A stretch of DNA of 64,000 bases from Lutimonas zeaxanthinifaciens. GTDB lineage: Bacteria; Bacteroidota; Bacteroidia; Flavobacteriales; Flavobacteriaceae. The notes beneath the pieces are model-generated. The model saw only the letters and a program-made list of their open reading frames with translations. It made no database searches and was not told the origin of the DNA. The first letter of the stretch is position 1. Every line of letters starts with the position of its first letter. The translations under genes were made by a program, and so were the position numbers. Shown in pieces: positions 17,198 to 25,711 of the stretch. The stretch covers positions 2,790,001-2,854,000 of the forward strand of contig NZ_CP129964.1 in NCBI RefSeq assembly GCF_030503675.1, written 5' to 3'.

Positions 17198-20100
17198 TTA
17201 GGCCTCATTGGTGTTTTTAACTTTTAACTGATAAAATACGTTTGGTTTTGTTCCTACAAAATCCAATAGTTTAAAGCTTCTGTCATCCTCGCTTAAGTGT
17301 GCAACTTTGCTCGATTCATCATTTACATCTCCAAAAACAAGGGATCCGTTAGGACAAGCGTCTGAACAAGCTGTTGAAAATTCTCCGTCTTTCACTGCTC
17401 TGCCTTCTTTCTTAGCATTCAAAATGGTCAACTGCGTCTTTTGGATACAGAAAGAACATTTTTCCATTACCCCTCTTGATCTGACGGTAACATCAGGATT
17501 CAACACCATTCTACCCAATTCGTTATTCATATTGAAATCGAACTCATTGTTGTTGGCGTACTTGAACCAGTTGAATCGTCTAACCCTGTAAGGACAGTTG
17601 TTGGCACAGTACCGTGTACCGATACATCTGTTGTATGCCATCTGGTTCTGGCCCTGACGACCATGAGAGGTGGCAGCAACCGGACATACTGTTTCACAAG
17701 GAGCGTGATTACAATGCTGACACATGACAGGCTGGAAAGAAACCTCCGGTGCATCTGACGGCTCACCCTGTGCTTTAAAGAAATCTCCCGTTCCAAACGT
17801 TCCATCCTCTTTTCCTTGAGCAACTGTGGTATCACTTGAATAATATCTGTCAATTCTCAACCAGTGCATGTCCCTGCTCACTCTGATTTCATGCTTACCA
17901 ACTACGGGAACATTATTTTCAGCATGACAGGAAACCACACATGCGGCACATCCTGTACAAGTAGCCAGATCAACCGATAAATTAAATTTTGTCCCTAAAC
18001 TGTCATCGAATTTCTCCCACAGGTCAACTTTATCCTGTGTTACCTCCTGGTGGTCCAGTGAAAACACAGGGGCGTGATTCCATTCTTCTTTTGGTTTGTT
18101 GACAAAATCTTCTAGGGTAGTTTCTTTTGTGATCTCACCTTCTCTACCCATTATGGTATGATGTAACTGGACACATGCAAATTCATGCTCTCCAGCTGTT
18201 TTTTCTATCGAAACACTTTGGAAAGCCCCTTTGGAAAGAGGATAAGCATTGATTCCGACTTTCATATCATTTTTAAGATCAGTTCTTCCATAACCAACGG
18301 CTATGGCCACTGACCCTGCTGCTTGTCCCGGCTGTATATAAACAGGCACATCATTTAATGTGACTCCATCCGCTACAACATTCACCAAGTCCCCGTCAAG
18401 AGCTCCATTATCTGCCGTTCTGTTAGAAAGGCCTAATCGCTCAGCATCAATTCTTGAAATGAGCAGATAGTTATCCCAGGAAGTTCTTGTTATTGGGTCA
18501 GGAAGCTCCTGTAACCAAGGGTTGTTAGCCTGCTGACCATCACCCAATCCTGTTTTCGCATATACGGTAAGTTCCATTTCTGAACCTGCCGTTTGCGCAA
18601 GAGCAGCACTTGCTGCCGACATATCCAATTCATTGGCCACCGCAACTTCTTCTCCCGGGTTTAACATCAGAGTTCCTTCCTGAAGGGTTTTGTTCCAGGA
18701 TTTTCCTCCCAATAAAGCCGATTGCCAGTGACTCTTGATATAATCATAATAAGAAACATCACTTCCGTTCCAGGCCAACAGGGTATCTTCCAACTGTCTT
18801 GTATTGAACAAAGGTTTTATCGTTGGCTGGGTTAATCCGTAATGTCCTTTCTTAATCTCAACATCCCCCCATGATTCCAAGAAGTGTGGGGTAGCAACCA
18901 CATACTGAGCAAGCTCGGAAGTTTGGTTTGCAGACATTGTAAATGCAACTGAAAGCGAAACATTTTTCAATGCTTCAGCAAACGCAGGTCCATTAGATAA
19001 AGAATAAACCGGATTTATATTTGAGATGAATACAGCGTCCACTCCTCCGGCAGCCATATCCTTGATCAACTTATCGACTTTAGCCGTATCGCCCTGACGT
19101 ACATTCTTTGTTGAATTTACATCGATTACAGCACTCTGAAGGTGGGCATTGATTGCTAAAGCAAGCAGCTGGGCATTTTCATCCTGAACTCCGGTAATAA
19201 CCACCGCATTTTTACCTGCCTTCTTTATCTGAGCTACGGCTTTGCCAACCGCATCATCAACGGGTCCAGAACCTGAATTTTTACCGTTCACAATCGCTTC
19301 GTACAACTTACTCATGACCTGTAGCTGTTCAGAAGGCTTTACGACAATTCTTTTATCCGAATTACCTCCGGACAATGTCATATTTGATTCAAATTGGATA
19401 TGTCTTGACATTTTGCCGTTTTTCGGCTTTCTTCCTTTGGCATATCCTGCACTGAAGTTACCCCCTTGCCAGTCGCCAAGGAAATCAGCGCCTACTGAAA
19501 CAATAACTTCGGCTTTTGAGAAATCATAATCTGGAAGGACTCTTTGTCCGTACATTTTTTGAAACGCGTTCAAAGCCGCATCTTCATTTACGGCATCATA
19601 AGCAATATGCTCAACATTTCCATAAGCTTCTTTAAATTCTCCGGCTAGTTTAGCTAAAGACGGACTTGCAGTAGAACCTGTCAAAAGAACAATTTTTCCT
19701 CCGTTTGCTTTGATGGTTTCCAACTGAGCCTTTACTTCTTTATCCAAGGTTCCATAATCAGTATTCTCTCCTTTAGATAGAGGACCCCTTAACCTGTTGT
19801 TATCATATAAAGACAGTACTGAAGCCTGAACTCTGGCATTGGTGATTCCGTTGACAGAATCCTTGTTTGGCTCAATTTTTATCGGTCTTCCCTCTCGAAC
19901 CTTAACCAGAATATTCGCAAAATCAAAACCATCTGCAATCGAAGACGCATAATAATCTGGAATTCCGGGAATCAGATCATCCGGCTTTACTACATAGGGA
20001 ATTGAATTCACTACAGGTCCTTCACAGGCCGCTAAAGATGCAACGGCTGTGGAAAACCCAACATATTTTAAAAAGTCTCTTCTTGAAGTATCTCCTGAAT

Positions 20101-20236
20101 CTAAAGTTTCTTTGTCTCCTAAAAACTTATCAGTTGGAATATCCTCAATGAATTCACTTTTTTGCAGCTTTTCAACAATAGAACTATTTTCTTTTAGTTC
20201 TTCAACACTTTTCCAGTATTTCTTGTTAGATGCCAT
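17198..20236 (-). CDS. actB: alternative complex III subunit ActB (molybdopterin-oxidoreductase-like plus ferredoxin fusion)
   Basis: The 1012-residue protein fuses a catalytic-type molybdopterin oxidoreductase domain (ActB1, about residues 75-740) with a four-cluster ferredoxin domain (ActB2). The ferredoxin ligands are visible in CTGCAACVVSCHAENNVP, CQHCNHAPCETVCPVAA, CIGTRYCANNCPYRVRR and CSFCIQKTQ plus CSDACPNGS. The N-terminus carries a twin-arginine motif, SRRDFLKYVGF with Arg52-Arg53, about 50 residues in, followed by a lipobox-like SLAACEG (Cys71). It may therefore be exported folded by Tat and lipid anchored. ActB relatives carry no molybdenum cofactor. The subunit relays electrons from the quinol site through Fe-S clusters. 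Confidence 0.94.
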   Translation of the reverse strand: MASNKKYWKSVEELKENSSIVEKLQKSEFIEDIPTDKFLGDKETLDSGDTSRRDFLKYVGFSTAVASLAACEGPVVNSIPYVVKPDDLIPGIPDYYASSIADGFDFANILVKVREGRPIKIEPNKDSVNGITNARVQASVLSLYDNNRLRGPLSKGENTDYGTLDKEVKAQLETIKANGGKIVLLTGSTASPSLAKLAGEFKEAYGNVEHIAYDAVNEDAALNAFQKMYGQRVLPDYDFSKAEVIVSVGADFLGDWQGGNFSAGYAKGRKPKNGKMSRHIQFESNMTLSGGNSDKRIVVKPSEQLQVMSKLYEAIVNGKNSGSGPVDDAVGKAVAQIKKAGKNAVVITGVQDENAQLLALAINAHLQSAVIDVNSTKNVRQGDTAKVDKLIKDMAAGGVDAVFISNINPVYSLSNGPAFAEALKNVSLSVAFTMSANQTSELAQYVVATPHFLESWGDVEIKKGHYGLTQPTIKPLFNTRQLEDTLLAWNGSDVSYYDYIKSHWQSALLGGKSWNKTLQEGTLMLNPGEEVAVANELDMSAASAALAQTAGSEMELTVYAKTGLGDGQQANNPWLQELPDPITRTSWDNYLLISRIDAERLGLSNRTADNGALDGDLVNVVADGVTLNDVPVYIQPGQAAGSVAIAVGYGRTDLKNDMKVGINAYPLSKGAFQSVSIEKTAGEHEFACVQLHHTIMGREGEITKETTLEDFVNKPKEEWNHAPVFSLDHQEVTQDKVDLWEKFDDSLGTKFNLSVDLATCTGCAACVVSCHAENNVPVVGKHEIRVSRDMHWLRIDRYYSSDTTVAQGKEDGTFGTGDFFKAQGEPSDAPEVSFQPVMCQHCNHAPCETVCPVAATSHGRQGQNQMAYNRCIGTRYCANNCPYRVRRFNWFKYANNNEFDFNMNNELGRMVLNPDVTVRSRGVMEKCSFCIQKTQLTILNAKKEGRAVKDGEFSTACSDACPNGSLVFGDVNDESSKVAHLSEDDRSFKLLDFVGTKPNVFYQLKVKNTNEA

Positions 20237-20301
20237 ATTTATTTTTGTTGTTTGTTTTTCTAAAAAACCGATTTTTCATTCGGCTTGATTAATTTTTTAT
20301 T

Positions 20302-21810
20302 CTAGTAGTGACACTTACCACATTCCTTTCCTCCTAATTGAGCTATGGTTACTTTATCCACACCATATTTTTTGGATAATTCATCATGGATCTTGGCGTA
20401 GTAGTCGTTTCCTTTAAGATCTACAGCTGTCTCCTTGTGACAGTTCAGGCACCAACCCATGGTCAGTGGTGAGTATTGATACACCTCTTCCATTTCCTCA
20501 ACCGGACCATGACATTTCTGACATGCAATATTTCCTGCAGTCACATGCTGAGCATGGTTAAAATACGCATAGTCAGGAAGCTTGTGGATCTGAACCCATT
20601 TAATTGGTTTTTGTTCATATCCTTCAATGTATTGAAGTGTTTCCGGATCCCACCCTATTGCATCGTAAATTTTCTGAATCTCTGCATCATAAAAAGCCTT
20701 ATCCATTTCAGACGTGGTCGGACCTGTATATTCTGATATACTTTTATGACAGTTCATACATACGTTTACGGAAGGAATTCCAGAGGTTTTACTGTGTTTC
20801 GCTGAAGAATGACAGTATTGACAATCTACTTTGTTATCTCCGGCATGTATTTTATGCGAAAATGCAATGGGTTGAATAGGTTGATAATCCTGGTCTATAC
20901 CAATGTCCATCAGGGTATCAAATAAAATGTACCCCGTAAGGATCAGGACAAAAATTGTCGCAGAAATCTTTAAGAACCCATTATTACTCGCTACATAGAT
21001 CCATATGATCAATCCAAGAAGCACAGCAACAACAATATAACTCATCCAAGCCGTTGATTTTTTAGGCGTTGCAAGAACCTCAGTTTCCGCAGAGGCTACA
21101 ACCTGCTTAACATCTCCAGCAGTTGTGTAGGCTATAATTGCCTCGATATCTTCATCAGATAATTGCGGAAATGCGGTCATAGGCATTCCATTGTATTCTT
21201 CAAAAATATCTATGGCGTCCTGGTCTCCACTGGCTCTTAAGGCATTATTATCCTTAATCCATGCTTTTAACCACTCCATACTTCTTCTGTCTGCGATACC
21301 TCCAAGTGCAGGGCCGATTAATTTCTTGTCCAGTTTGTGACATGAAGCACAATTCGTCTGGTACAACTTCTTTCCAACGGCAACTTTCGGATCTACTTCC
21401 TGAGTTGCAGCCACAGTGGTTTTCGCCTCAACCGGTTCTCCATCCGTATAAGCAAGAATATCATTAATATCCTGCTCAGACAATTGAGGATAAGCCGTCA
21501 TGGGCATCCCATTATACTCATTAAAAATGTCTATAGCATCCTGATCTCCGCTGGCTCTCAAGGCATTATTATCTTTGATCCATGCCTGTAACCATTCATT
21601 TGATCGCTTCTCTGTAACACCTCCTAATGGAGGACCGATCAATTTCTTATCCAACTTGTGACACGCTGCACAATTTGTATTGAACAGTTTTTTCCCGTTT
21701 GCGGGATCACCTTGCTGGGCACTAAGAGTAAATGAGATTAAAAAAAGGAAAGAAAGGCCGGTTAGGAATTTCTTAAATGTACTGCTGGGCATTACAATTT
21801 TCATTTGCAT
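20302..21810 (-). CDS. actA: alternative complex III subunit ActA with two extra cytochrome c domains (seven CxxCH motifs)
   Basis: ActA is the multihaem cytochrome of ACIII. The 502-residue product has a signal peptide ending near SLSAQQG. Two near-identical monohaem cytochrome c domains follow (about residues 33-125 and 140-230), with NCAACHKLDKK and NCASCHKLDKK and both repeating IKDNNALRASGDQDAIDIF. Two transmembrane helices (about 255-300) lead to the canonical five-haem ActA part: DCQYCH, VCMNCH, ACQKCH, WCLNCH and ECGKCH. Rhodothermus-type ActA has only the five-haem part. Fusion and duplication of the cytochrome module give seven haems in one chain. It is the first gene of the act operon. 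Confidence 0.93.
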   Translation of the reverse strand: MQMKIVMPSSTFKKFLTGLSFLFLISFTLSAQQGDPANGKKLFNTNCAACHKLDKKLIGPPLGGVTEKRSNEWLQAWIKDNNALRASGDQDAIDIFNEYNGMPMTAYPQLSEQDINDILAYTDGEPVEAKTTVAATQEVDPKVAVGKKLYQTNCASCHKLDKKLIGPALGGIADRRSMEWLKAWIKDNNALRASGDQDAIDIFEEYNGMPMTAFPQLSDEDIEAIIAYTTAGDVKQVVASAETEVLATPKKSTAWMSYIVVAVLLGLIIWIYVASNNGFLKISATIFVLILTGYILFDTLMDIGIDQDYQPIQPIAFSHKIHAGDNKVDCQYCHSSAKHSKTSGIPSVNVCMNCHKSISEYTGPTTSEMDKAFYDAEIQKIYDAIGWDPETLQYIEGYEQKPIKWVQIHKLPDYAYFNHAQHVTAGNIACQKCHGPVEEMEEVYQYSPLTMGWCLNCHKETAVDLKGNDYYAKIHDELSKKYGVDKVTIAQLGGKECGKCHY

Positions 21811-21845
21811 CGTTTTCGTTATATTAAAAGACCCTTAATAGAGCG

Positions 21846-21886
21846 CAAAAATATTCCTGGTTTGATAAATTCATGACAAATATCAT
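21846..21886 (-). promoter_or_regulatory. actA promoter with Crp/Fnr-like palindrome
   Basis: On the minus strand ATGATATTTGTCAT (21873-21886) is a near-perfect palindrome. Nineteen nt later comes TATTTTTG (21846-21853), a perfect TAnnTTTG -7 element. The layout and spacer length are the same as at the coxBA promoter. A Crp/Fnr-family activator is the natural candidate, but no such regulator gene is in this window. Confidence 0.6.
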
Positions 21887-21905
21887 GTTCAATCAAAAGA
21901 TTGTG

Positions 21906-21934
21906 CAAAAATACATTTTCTTACGTTTAGACAA
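21906..21934 (-). promoter_or_regulatory. second, upstream candidate promoter of actA
   Basis: TTG (21932-21934) and TATTTTTG (21906-21913) on the minus strand are separated by 18 nt, fitting the Bacteroidota -33/-7 consensus without an activator. The act operon may have one constitutive and one regulated start. Confidence 0.4.
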
Positions 21935-22009
21935 AGTATTAATATTCTGTTAATATTAATTTATAATCATTCTAAATAAGAAAAAAATACCTTTCTAAAA
22001 ATATTGTTT

Positions 22010-22017
22010 TAGATTTG
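22010..22017 (+). promoter_or_regulatory. candidate -7 element for the SPOR-ruvB genes
   Basis: TAGATTTG matches TAnnTTTG exactly, 15 nt before the ATG at 22033. No clear -33 TTG is present. Confidence 0.4.
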
Positions 22018-22032
22018 TAAAAAATATATTCA

Positions 22033-22437
22033 ATGCAGGATTTTTTGAAATACCGATGGGGCCTTTTTTTAATTTGTTTTGTCTCTTTACAATTCAGCGT
22101 TTCAGGTCAAAACAAAGAGGGTGAGGTTCGTATAGAAACAAGCGCACATGTTGATGAAATGTTGGCCCAGAAGAAAGATTACAACAAATCACTGGAATCT
22201 TACAAGGGTTTTAAAATCCAGATTTACTATGGAAGCGAGAAAGAATGTTATGAGCTTAAGAATGAATTTTCCTCGTTATTCCCGGATATTGCAACTTCCA
22301 TCATTTTCAGTACTCCTCAATGGAAATTACAGGTAGGAAACTACAGGACCAGGCTTGATGCTGACAGAGCCATTATCAATATAAAAAAGGAATACCCCGG
22401 CGCCATTGTTCTTGCAACGGAAATTGAAATTGAATAA
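22033..22437 (+). CDS. secreted SPOR-domain protein
   Basis: The 134-residue product has a signal peptide (residues 1-26, ending FSVSGQ) and a single SPOR domain from about residue 56 to 130. It shows FKIQIYYGS at the first strand and [31 protein letters not shown] at the end, where the VGxYRT and AxxxLxxxYPGAxVV pattern is typical. SPOR domains bind denuded peptidoglycan glycans, often at division sites. Nothing else is fused to it. ruvB starts 26 bp downstream on the same strand, so they may share a transcript. Confidence 0.85.
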   Translation: MQDFLKYRWGLFLICFVSLQFSVSGQNKEGEVRIETSAHVDEMLAQKKDYNKSLESYKGFKIQIYYGSEKECYELKNEFSSLFPDIATSIIFSTPQWKLQVGNYRTRLDADRAIINIKKEYPGAIVLATEIEIE

Positions 22438-22463
22438 TCGATTCATTTAAGAATCCATTCATC

Positions 22464-23486
22464 ATGAACGAATACCTCGATGCTTCAAATAAAAATCTGA
22501 ATCCGGAAGAGTTCGATCTGGAAAAGAAATTAAGGCCTTTGTCTTTTGATGATTTTGCAGGCCAGGAACAGGTACTTGAAAATCTGAAAATATTTGTAGA
22601 AGCGGCCAATCAGAGGGAAGAAGCTCTGGACCACACACTTTTTCACGGCCCACCGGGCTTGGGTAAAACCACCCTTGCTCACATTATTGCGAATGAACTT
22701 CAGGCCAATATTAAGGTCACTTCGGGCCCTGTTCTGGACAAACCGGGTGATCTCGCCGGATTACTGACAAATCTCGGAGAGAGAGATGTGCTTTTTATCG
22801 ATGAAATCCATCGATTGAGCCCGGTTATTGAAGAGTATCTTTATTCCGCAATGGAGGACTATAAGATCGATATTATGATCGAATCCGGACCCAATGCGAG
22901 AAGTGTGCAAATCAATTTGGAACCCTTTACCTTGATTGGTGCAACGACACGCTCTGGGCTGCTAACCGCACCGATGAGAGCCAGGTTTGGCATCAGCAGC
23001 CGACTGCAATATTATAGTACGGAATTACTTACACATATTATACAAAGAAGTTCCGGAATCCTTAATGTACCTAATTCTATGGAGGCTGCCATAGAAATTG
23101 CCGGCAGGAGCCGGGGGACACCAAGAATAGCAAATGCCCTCCTGCGCCGAGTCAGGGATTTCGCCCAGATTAAGGGGGATGGTCATATCGATATTGCCAT
23201 AGCCAAATACGCCTTGAATGCGCTTCATGTAGATAAGCACGGACTTGATGAGATGGATAATAAAATCCTGAGCACTATAATCGACAAATTCAAAGGCGGG
23301 CCCGTTGGAATAAGTACTCTAGCTACGGCTGTTGGAGAAAATGCCGAAACTATAGAAGAAGTATATGAACCTTTTTTGATTCAGGAAGGGTTCATAATGA
23401 GGACTCCTCGCGGAAGAGAAGTCACGGATCTGGCCTACAAACATCTCGGTAAAATCAAAGGATCTTCACAAGGGGAATTATTTTAG
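22464..23486 (+). CDS. ruvB: Holliday junction branch-migration ATPase RuvB
   Basis: RuvB is the hexameric motor that, with RuvA, drives Holliday junction branch migration in recombination repair. The 340-residue length is normal. Walker A is [12 protein letters not shown] at about 64-75, Walker B/sensor [15 protein letters not shown] near 112-126, the RuvB-specific beta-hairpin region is [17 protein letters not shown], and [18 protein letters not shown] is sensor 1. The C-terminal winged helix ends with [17 protein letters not shown]. ruvA lies 4.7 kb away rather than next door. Confidence 0.96.
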   Translation: MNEYLDASNKNLNPEEFDLEKKLRPLSFDDFAGQEQVLENLKIFVEAANQREEALDHTLFHGPPGLGKTTLAHIIANELQANIKVTSGPVLDKPGDLAGLLTNLGERDVLFIDEIHRLSPVIEEYLYSAMEDYKIDIMIESGPNARSVQINLEPFTLIGATTRSGLLTAPMRARFGISSRLQYYSTELLTHIIQRSSGILNVPNSMEAAIEIAGRSRGTPRIANALLRRVRDFAQIKGDGHIDIAIAKYALNALHVDKHGLDEMDNKILSTIIDKFKGGPVGISTLATAVGENAETIEEVYEPFLIQEGFIMRTPRGREVTDLAYKHLGKIKGSSQGELF

Positions 23487-23573
23487 TACACCCTTTATAA
23501 AACCTAAGTGCCGCGTTTTAATTGGAATAAAATTTTTATTTTTTTGTATATTAGGCTTCCTAAATCTCCTACC

Positions 23574-24662
23574 ATGCCTATTTATATGGACTTTCATGAC
23601 CTGCCTGAAATTAACATTGAGGATTCGCGGGAGGCACATTTGAGAGACCTTTCCATTCAGGAAAAATACAAGGTAAAATACCATCAGTACTGGATCAACG
23701 AAAAAGACGGCAAAGCCTTTTGTCTGATTGAAGCTCCTAACAAAGAAGCCTGTGAGGCAACTCACAAGGAAGCTAATGGCGCAAAGGCCTGCAATCTGGT
23801 GGAAATAAAGAAAGGAATGTATGACCTTTTTTTGGGCGACAATCAGCAGGTTGACCATGGACTGGTCCGGCATATCAATGGTGAAATTGATAATGGCTAC
23901 CGCTTCATCATGTCGCTAAAACTGGTCTCACCTGTGGGAGAACCCTCAAATCATGAACGATTTAAAAAGTCGTTTGATCAGCTCAAACTGGAATGTATTG
24001 GAATCATTGAAAAATTTCAAGGTCGTGATATGGATCATTTCAACCAGAATATAATTGGAATTTTCAGGACACCTCAAGCTGCTTTAAAGTCAAGTATTGA
24101 CCTGAAGAGGCTCTTGGGTTCGGCTACTTTGAAACGAAGATTCAAAAACGTAGAATTTAAAATTGGTCTTTGCGTGGGGCAGCCCGTCACGGCCGATCAG
24201 GGATTTTTTGAGGAGGCGATGAGTTTCTCGGAAATTTTATCTGACATCTCTGAAAGTTCAAAAATTACAAGTTCACGTTCCTTTGCCGATTTATCAAATT
24301 TAGAGCAGAAAAAAGATCTTAAAAATGAATTTCGCATTGTTGAAAATTATGATGGTAAATTTTTATCAAAACTTTACAGTTATACAAATGAAAACCTGGA
24401 TAACCACAAATTAAACGTAAAATCGCTTTGCCGCTCAATGGGTGTGTCACGCGCTCAGCTCTACAGAAAAACAACAGGACTTACAGGGTTTTCTCCGAAC
24501 AATTTTATAAGAAACATCCGCTTAAAAAAAGCCCTTGAGCTACTTAAAAAAGGAGGTGCCAATATCTACGAAACTTCATTGGATGTAGGCTTCAACAATG
24601 CGTCGTATTTTACCAAATGCTTCCAGAAAAAATACGGAGTAAGTCCCTCCAAAATTAAATAA
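23574..24662 (+). CDS. three-domain AraC-type regulator: DUF4242, degenerate cyclase-like domain, AraC HTH
   Basis: From the ATG at 23574 the product has 362 residues; a GTG reading from 23508 adds only an unconvincing basic/hydrophobic stretch. Residues 1-88 match DUF4242 (MPIYMDFHDLPE, YWINEKDGKAFCLIEAP, CEATHKEANG). Residues 100-245 resemble the fold of an adenylate/guanylate cyclase-like domain (IGLCVGQPVTADQGFFEEAM) without clear catalytic Asp pairs. The C-terminal 100 residues are a good AraC double helix-turn-helix (VKSLCRSMGVSRAQLYRKTTG, ETSLDVGFNNASYFTKCFQKKYG). It is probably a transcription factor whose N-terminal part binds a ligand or metal. Similar DUF4242-AraC proteins are known to me only as uncharacterised. 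Targets are unknown. Confidence 0.8.
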   Translation: MPIYMDFHDLPEINIEDSREAHLRDLSIQEKYKVKYHQYWINEKDGKAFCLIEAPNKEACEATHKEANGAKACNLVEIKKGMYDLFLGDNQQVDHGLVRHINGEIDNGYRFIMSLKLVSPVGEPSNHERFKKSFDQLKLECIGIIEKFQGRDMDHFNQNIIGIFRTPQAALKSSIDLKRLLGSATLKRRFKNVEFKIGLCVGQPVTADQGFFEEAMSFSEILSDISESSKITSSRSFADLSNLEQKKDLKNEFRIVENYDGKFLSKLYSYTNENLDNHKLNVKSLCRSMGVSRAQLYRKTTGLTGFSPNNFIRNIRLKKALELLKKGGANIYETSLDVGFNNASYFTKCFQKKYGVSPSKIK

Positions 24663-24722
24663 ACATCAGTTATTATTGCTTTTGACAAATGTGTATTTTA
24701 GCTCGCTGACTCCTTTCACAAC

Positions 24723-25649
24723 TTGATACAGAAGAAAAAATATAGCCGAATTTTAAAGTTGGAAGCCAAAAAACTGGGATTCGAGGCCTGTGGAATATCC
24801 AGGGCAGGTTTTCTCAGCGAAGATGCTCCAAGACTTGAGCAGTGGCTTAAACAAGGATATCATGGACAAATGGGCTATATGGAAAATCATTTTGAAAAGA
24901 GGCTCGATCCCACAAAACTTGTCCCTGGAGCAAAAAGCGTCATCTCTCTTCTTTATAACTATTTTCCTTTAGAAATACAGAACAAGGACAGCTATCAAAT
25001 TGCCAAATATGCCTATGGTGAAGATTATCATCAGGTTATCAGAAATAGATTAAAATCCCTGGTTACGATTCTTCAGTCTTCCATAGGCGAATTTAATGCA
25101 CGGGTATTTACAGATTCCGCGCCTGTCATGGAGAGAACCTGGGCACAAAAAAGTGGTCTGGGATGGCTGGGAAAACATTCCTTGCTCATTTCCAAACAAA
25201 AGGGATCCTACTTTTTTTTGGCTGAAATAATAACGGACCTGGAATTTGACTATGATCCTCCTTTTGCGGCTGATCATTGCGGTTCCTGCACACGTTGTAT
25301 TGATGCCTGCCCAACGGATGCTATTCTACCCAATAACACCATTGACGCAAGTAAATGTATCTCTTACTTTACAATCGAATTAAAGGATGAAATCCCTGAG
25401 GCATATAAGAATAAATTTGAAGACTGGGCCTTTGGATGCGACATCTGTCAGGATGTATGCCCGTGGAACAGATTTTCCAAACCAAATCATGAAGAAAAAT
25501 TCCAACCCGATCCAAGACTGTTATCGAATAGCAAGAGCGACTGGGAAGAAATTACCGAAGAAGTTTTTCGAGAGATCTTCAAAAGATCAGCGGTAAAACG
25601 AACCAAATTCAAGGGATTTCAAAGAAATATTCGCTTCTTAAAAAAATAA
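24723..25649 (+). CDS. queG: epoxyqueuosine reductase
   Basis: QueG reduces epoxyqueuosine to queuosine in the tRNA wobble position, using cobalamin and two [4Fe-4S] clusters. The 308-residue product starts at a TTG, since no ATG fits. The N-terminal part carries [15 protein letters not shown] and the conserved [20 protein letters not shown] near 130-150. The ferredoxin part has [16 protein letters not shown] and [13 protein letters not shown]. The C-terminal HEAT-like extension of longer homologues is missing, which is common in short QueG forms. A possible promoter (TATTTTAG near 24694) precedes it. Confidence 0.93.
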   Translation: MIQKKKYSRILKLEAKKLGFEACGISRAGFLSEDAPRLEQWLKQGYHGQMGYMENHFEKRLDPTKLVPGAKSVISLLYNYFPLEIQNKDSYQIAKYAYGEDYHQVIRNRLKSLVTILQSSIGEFNARVFTDSAPVMERTWAQKSGLGWLGKHSLLISKQKGSYFFLAEIITDLEFDYDPPFAADHCGSCTRCIDACPTDAILPNNTIDASKCISYFTIELKDEIPEAYKNKFEDWAFGCDICQDVCPWNRFSKPNHEEKFQPDPRLLSNSKSDWEEITEEVFREIFKRSAVKRTKFKGFQRNIRFLKK

Positions 25650-25679
25650 GATATCAACCTAATCTTACTTCAAAAAAAT

Positions 25680-25687
25680 TAACTTTG
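25680..25687 (+). promoter_or_regulatory. candidate -7 element for maeB
   Basis: TAACTTTG matches TAnnTTTG exactly and lies 24 nt before the maeB ATG. The -33 element is not evident. Confidence 0.4.
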
Positions 25688-25711
25688 TAGGCCTTAGCAA
25701 AAACGAAATAT

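Noticed and set aside
23508-23573. GTG start giving 22 extra residues to the AraC protein
   Set aside because: DUF4242 begins at the ATG at 23574 (MPIYMDFHDLPE); the extra part looks like untranslated promoter DNA.
24682-24695. TTGACAAATGTGTA before queG as another Crp/Fnr site
   Set aside because: Only one half-site matches, and no -7 element lies 19 nt downstream.
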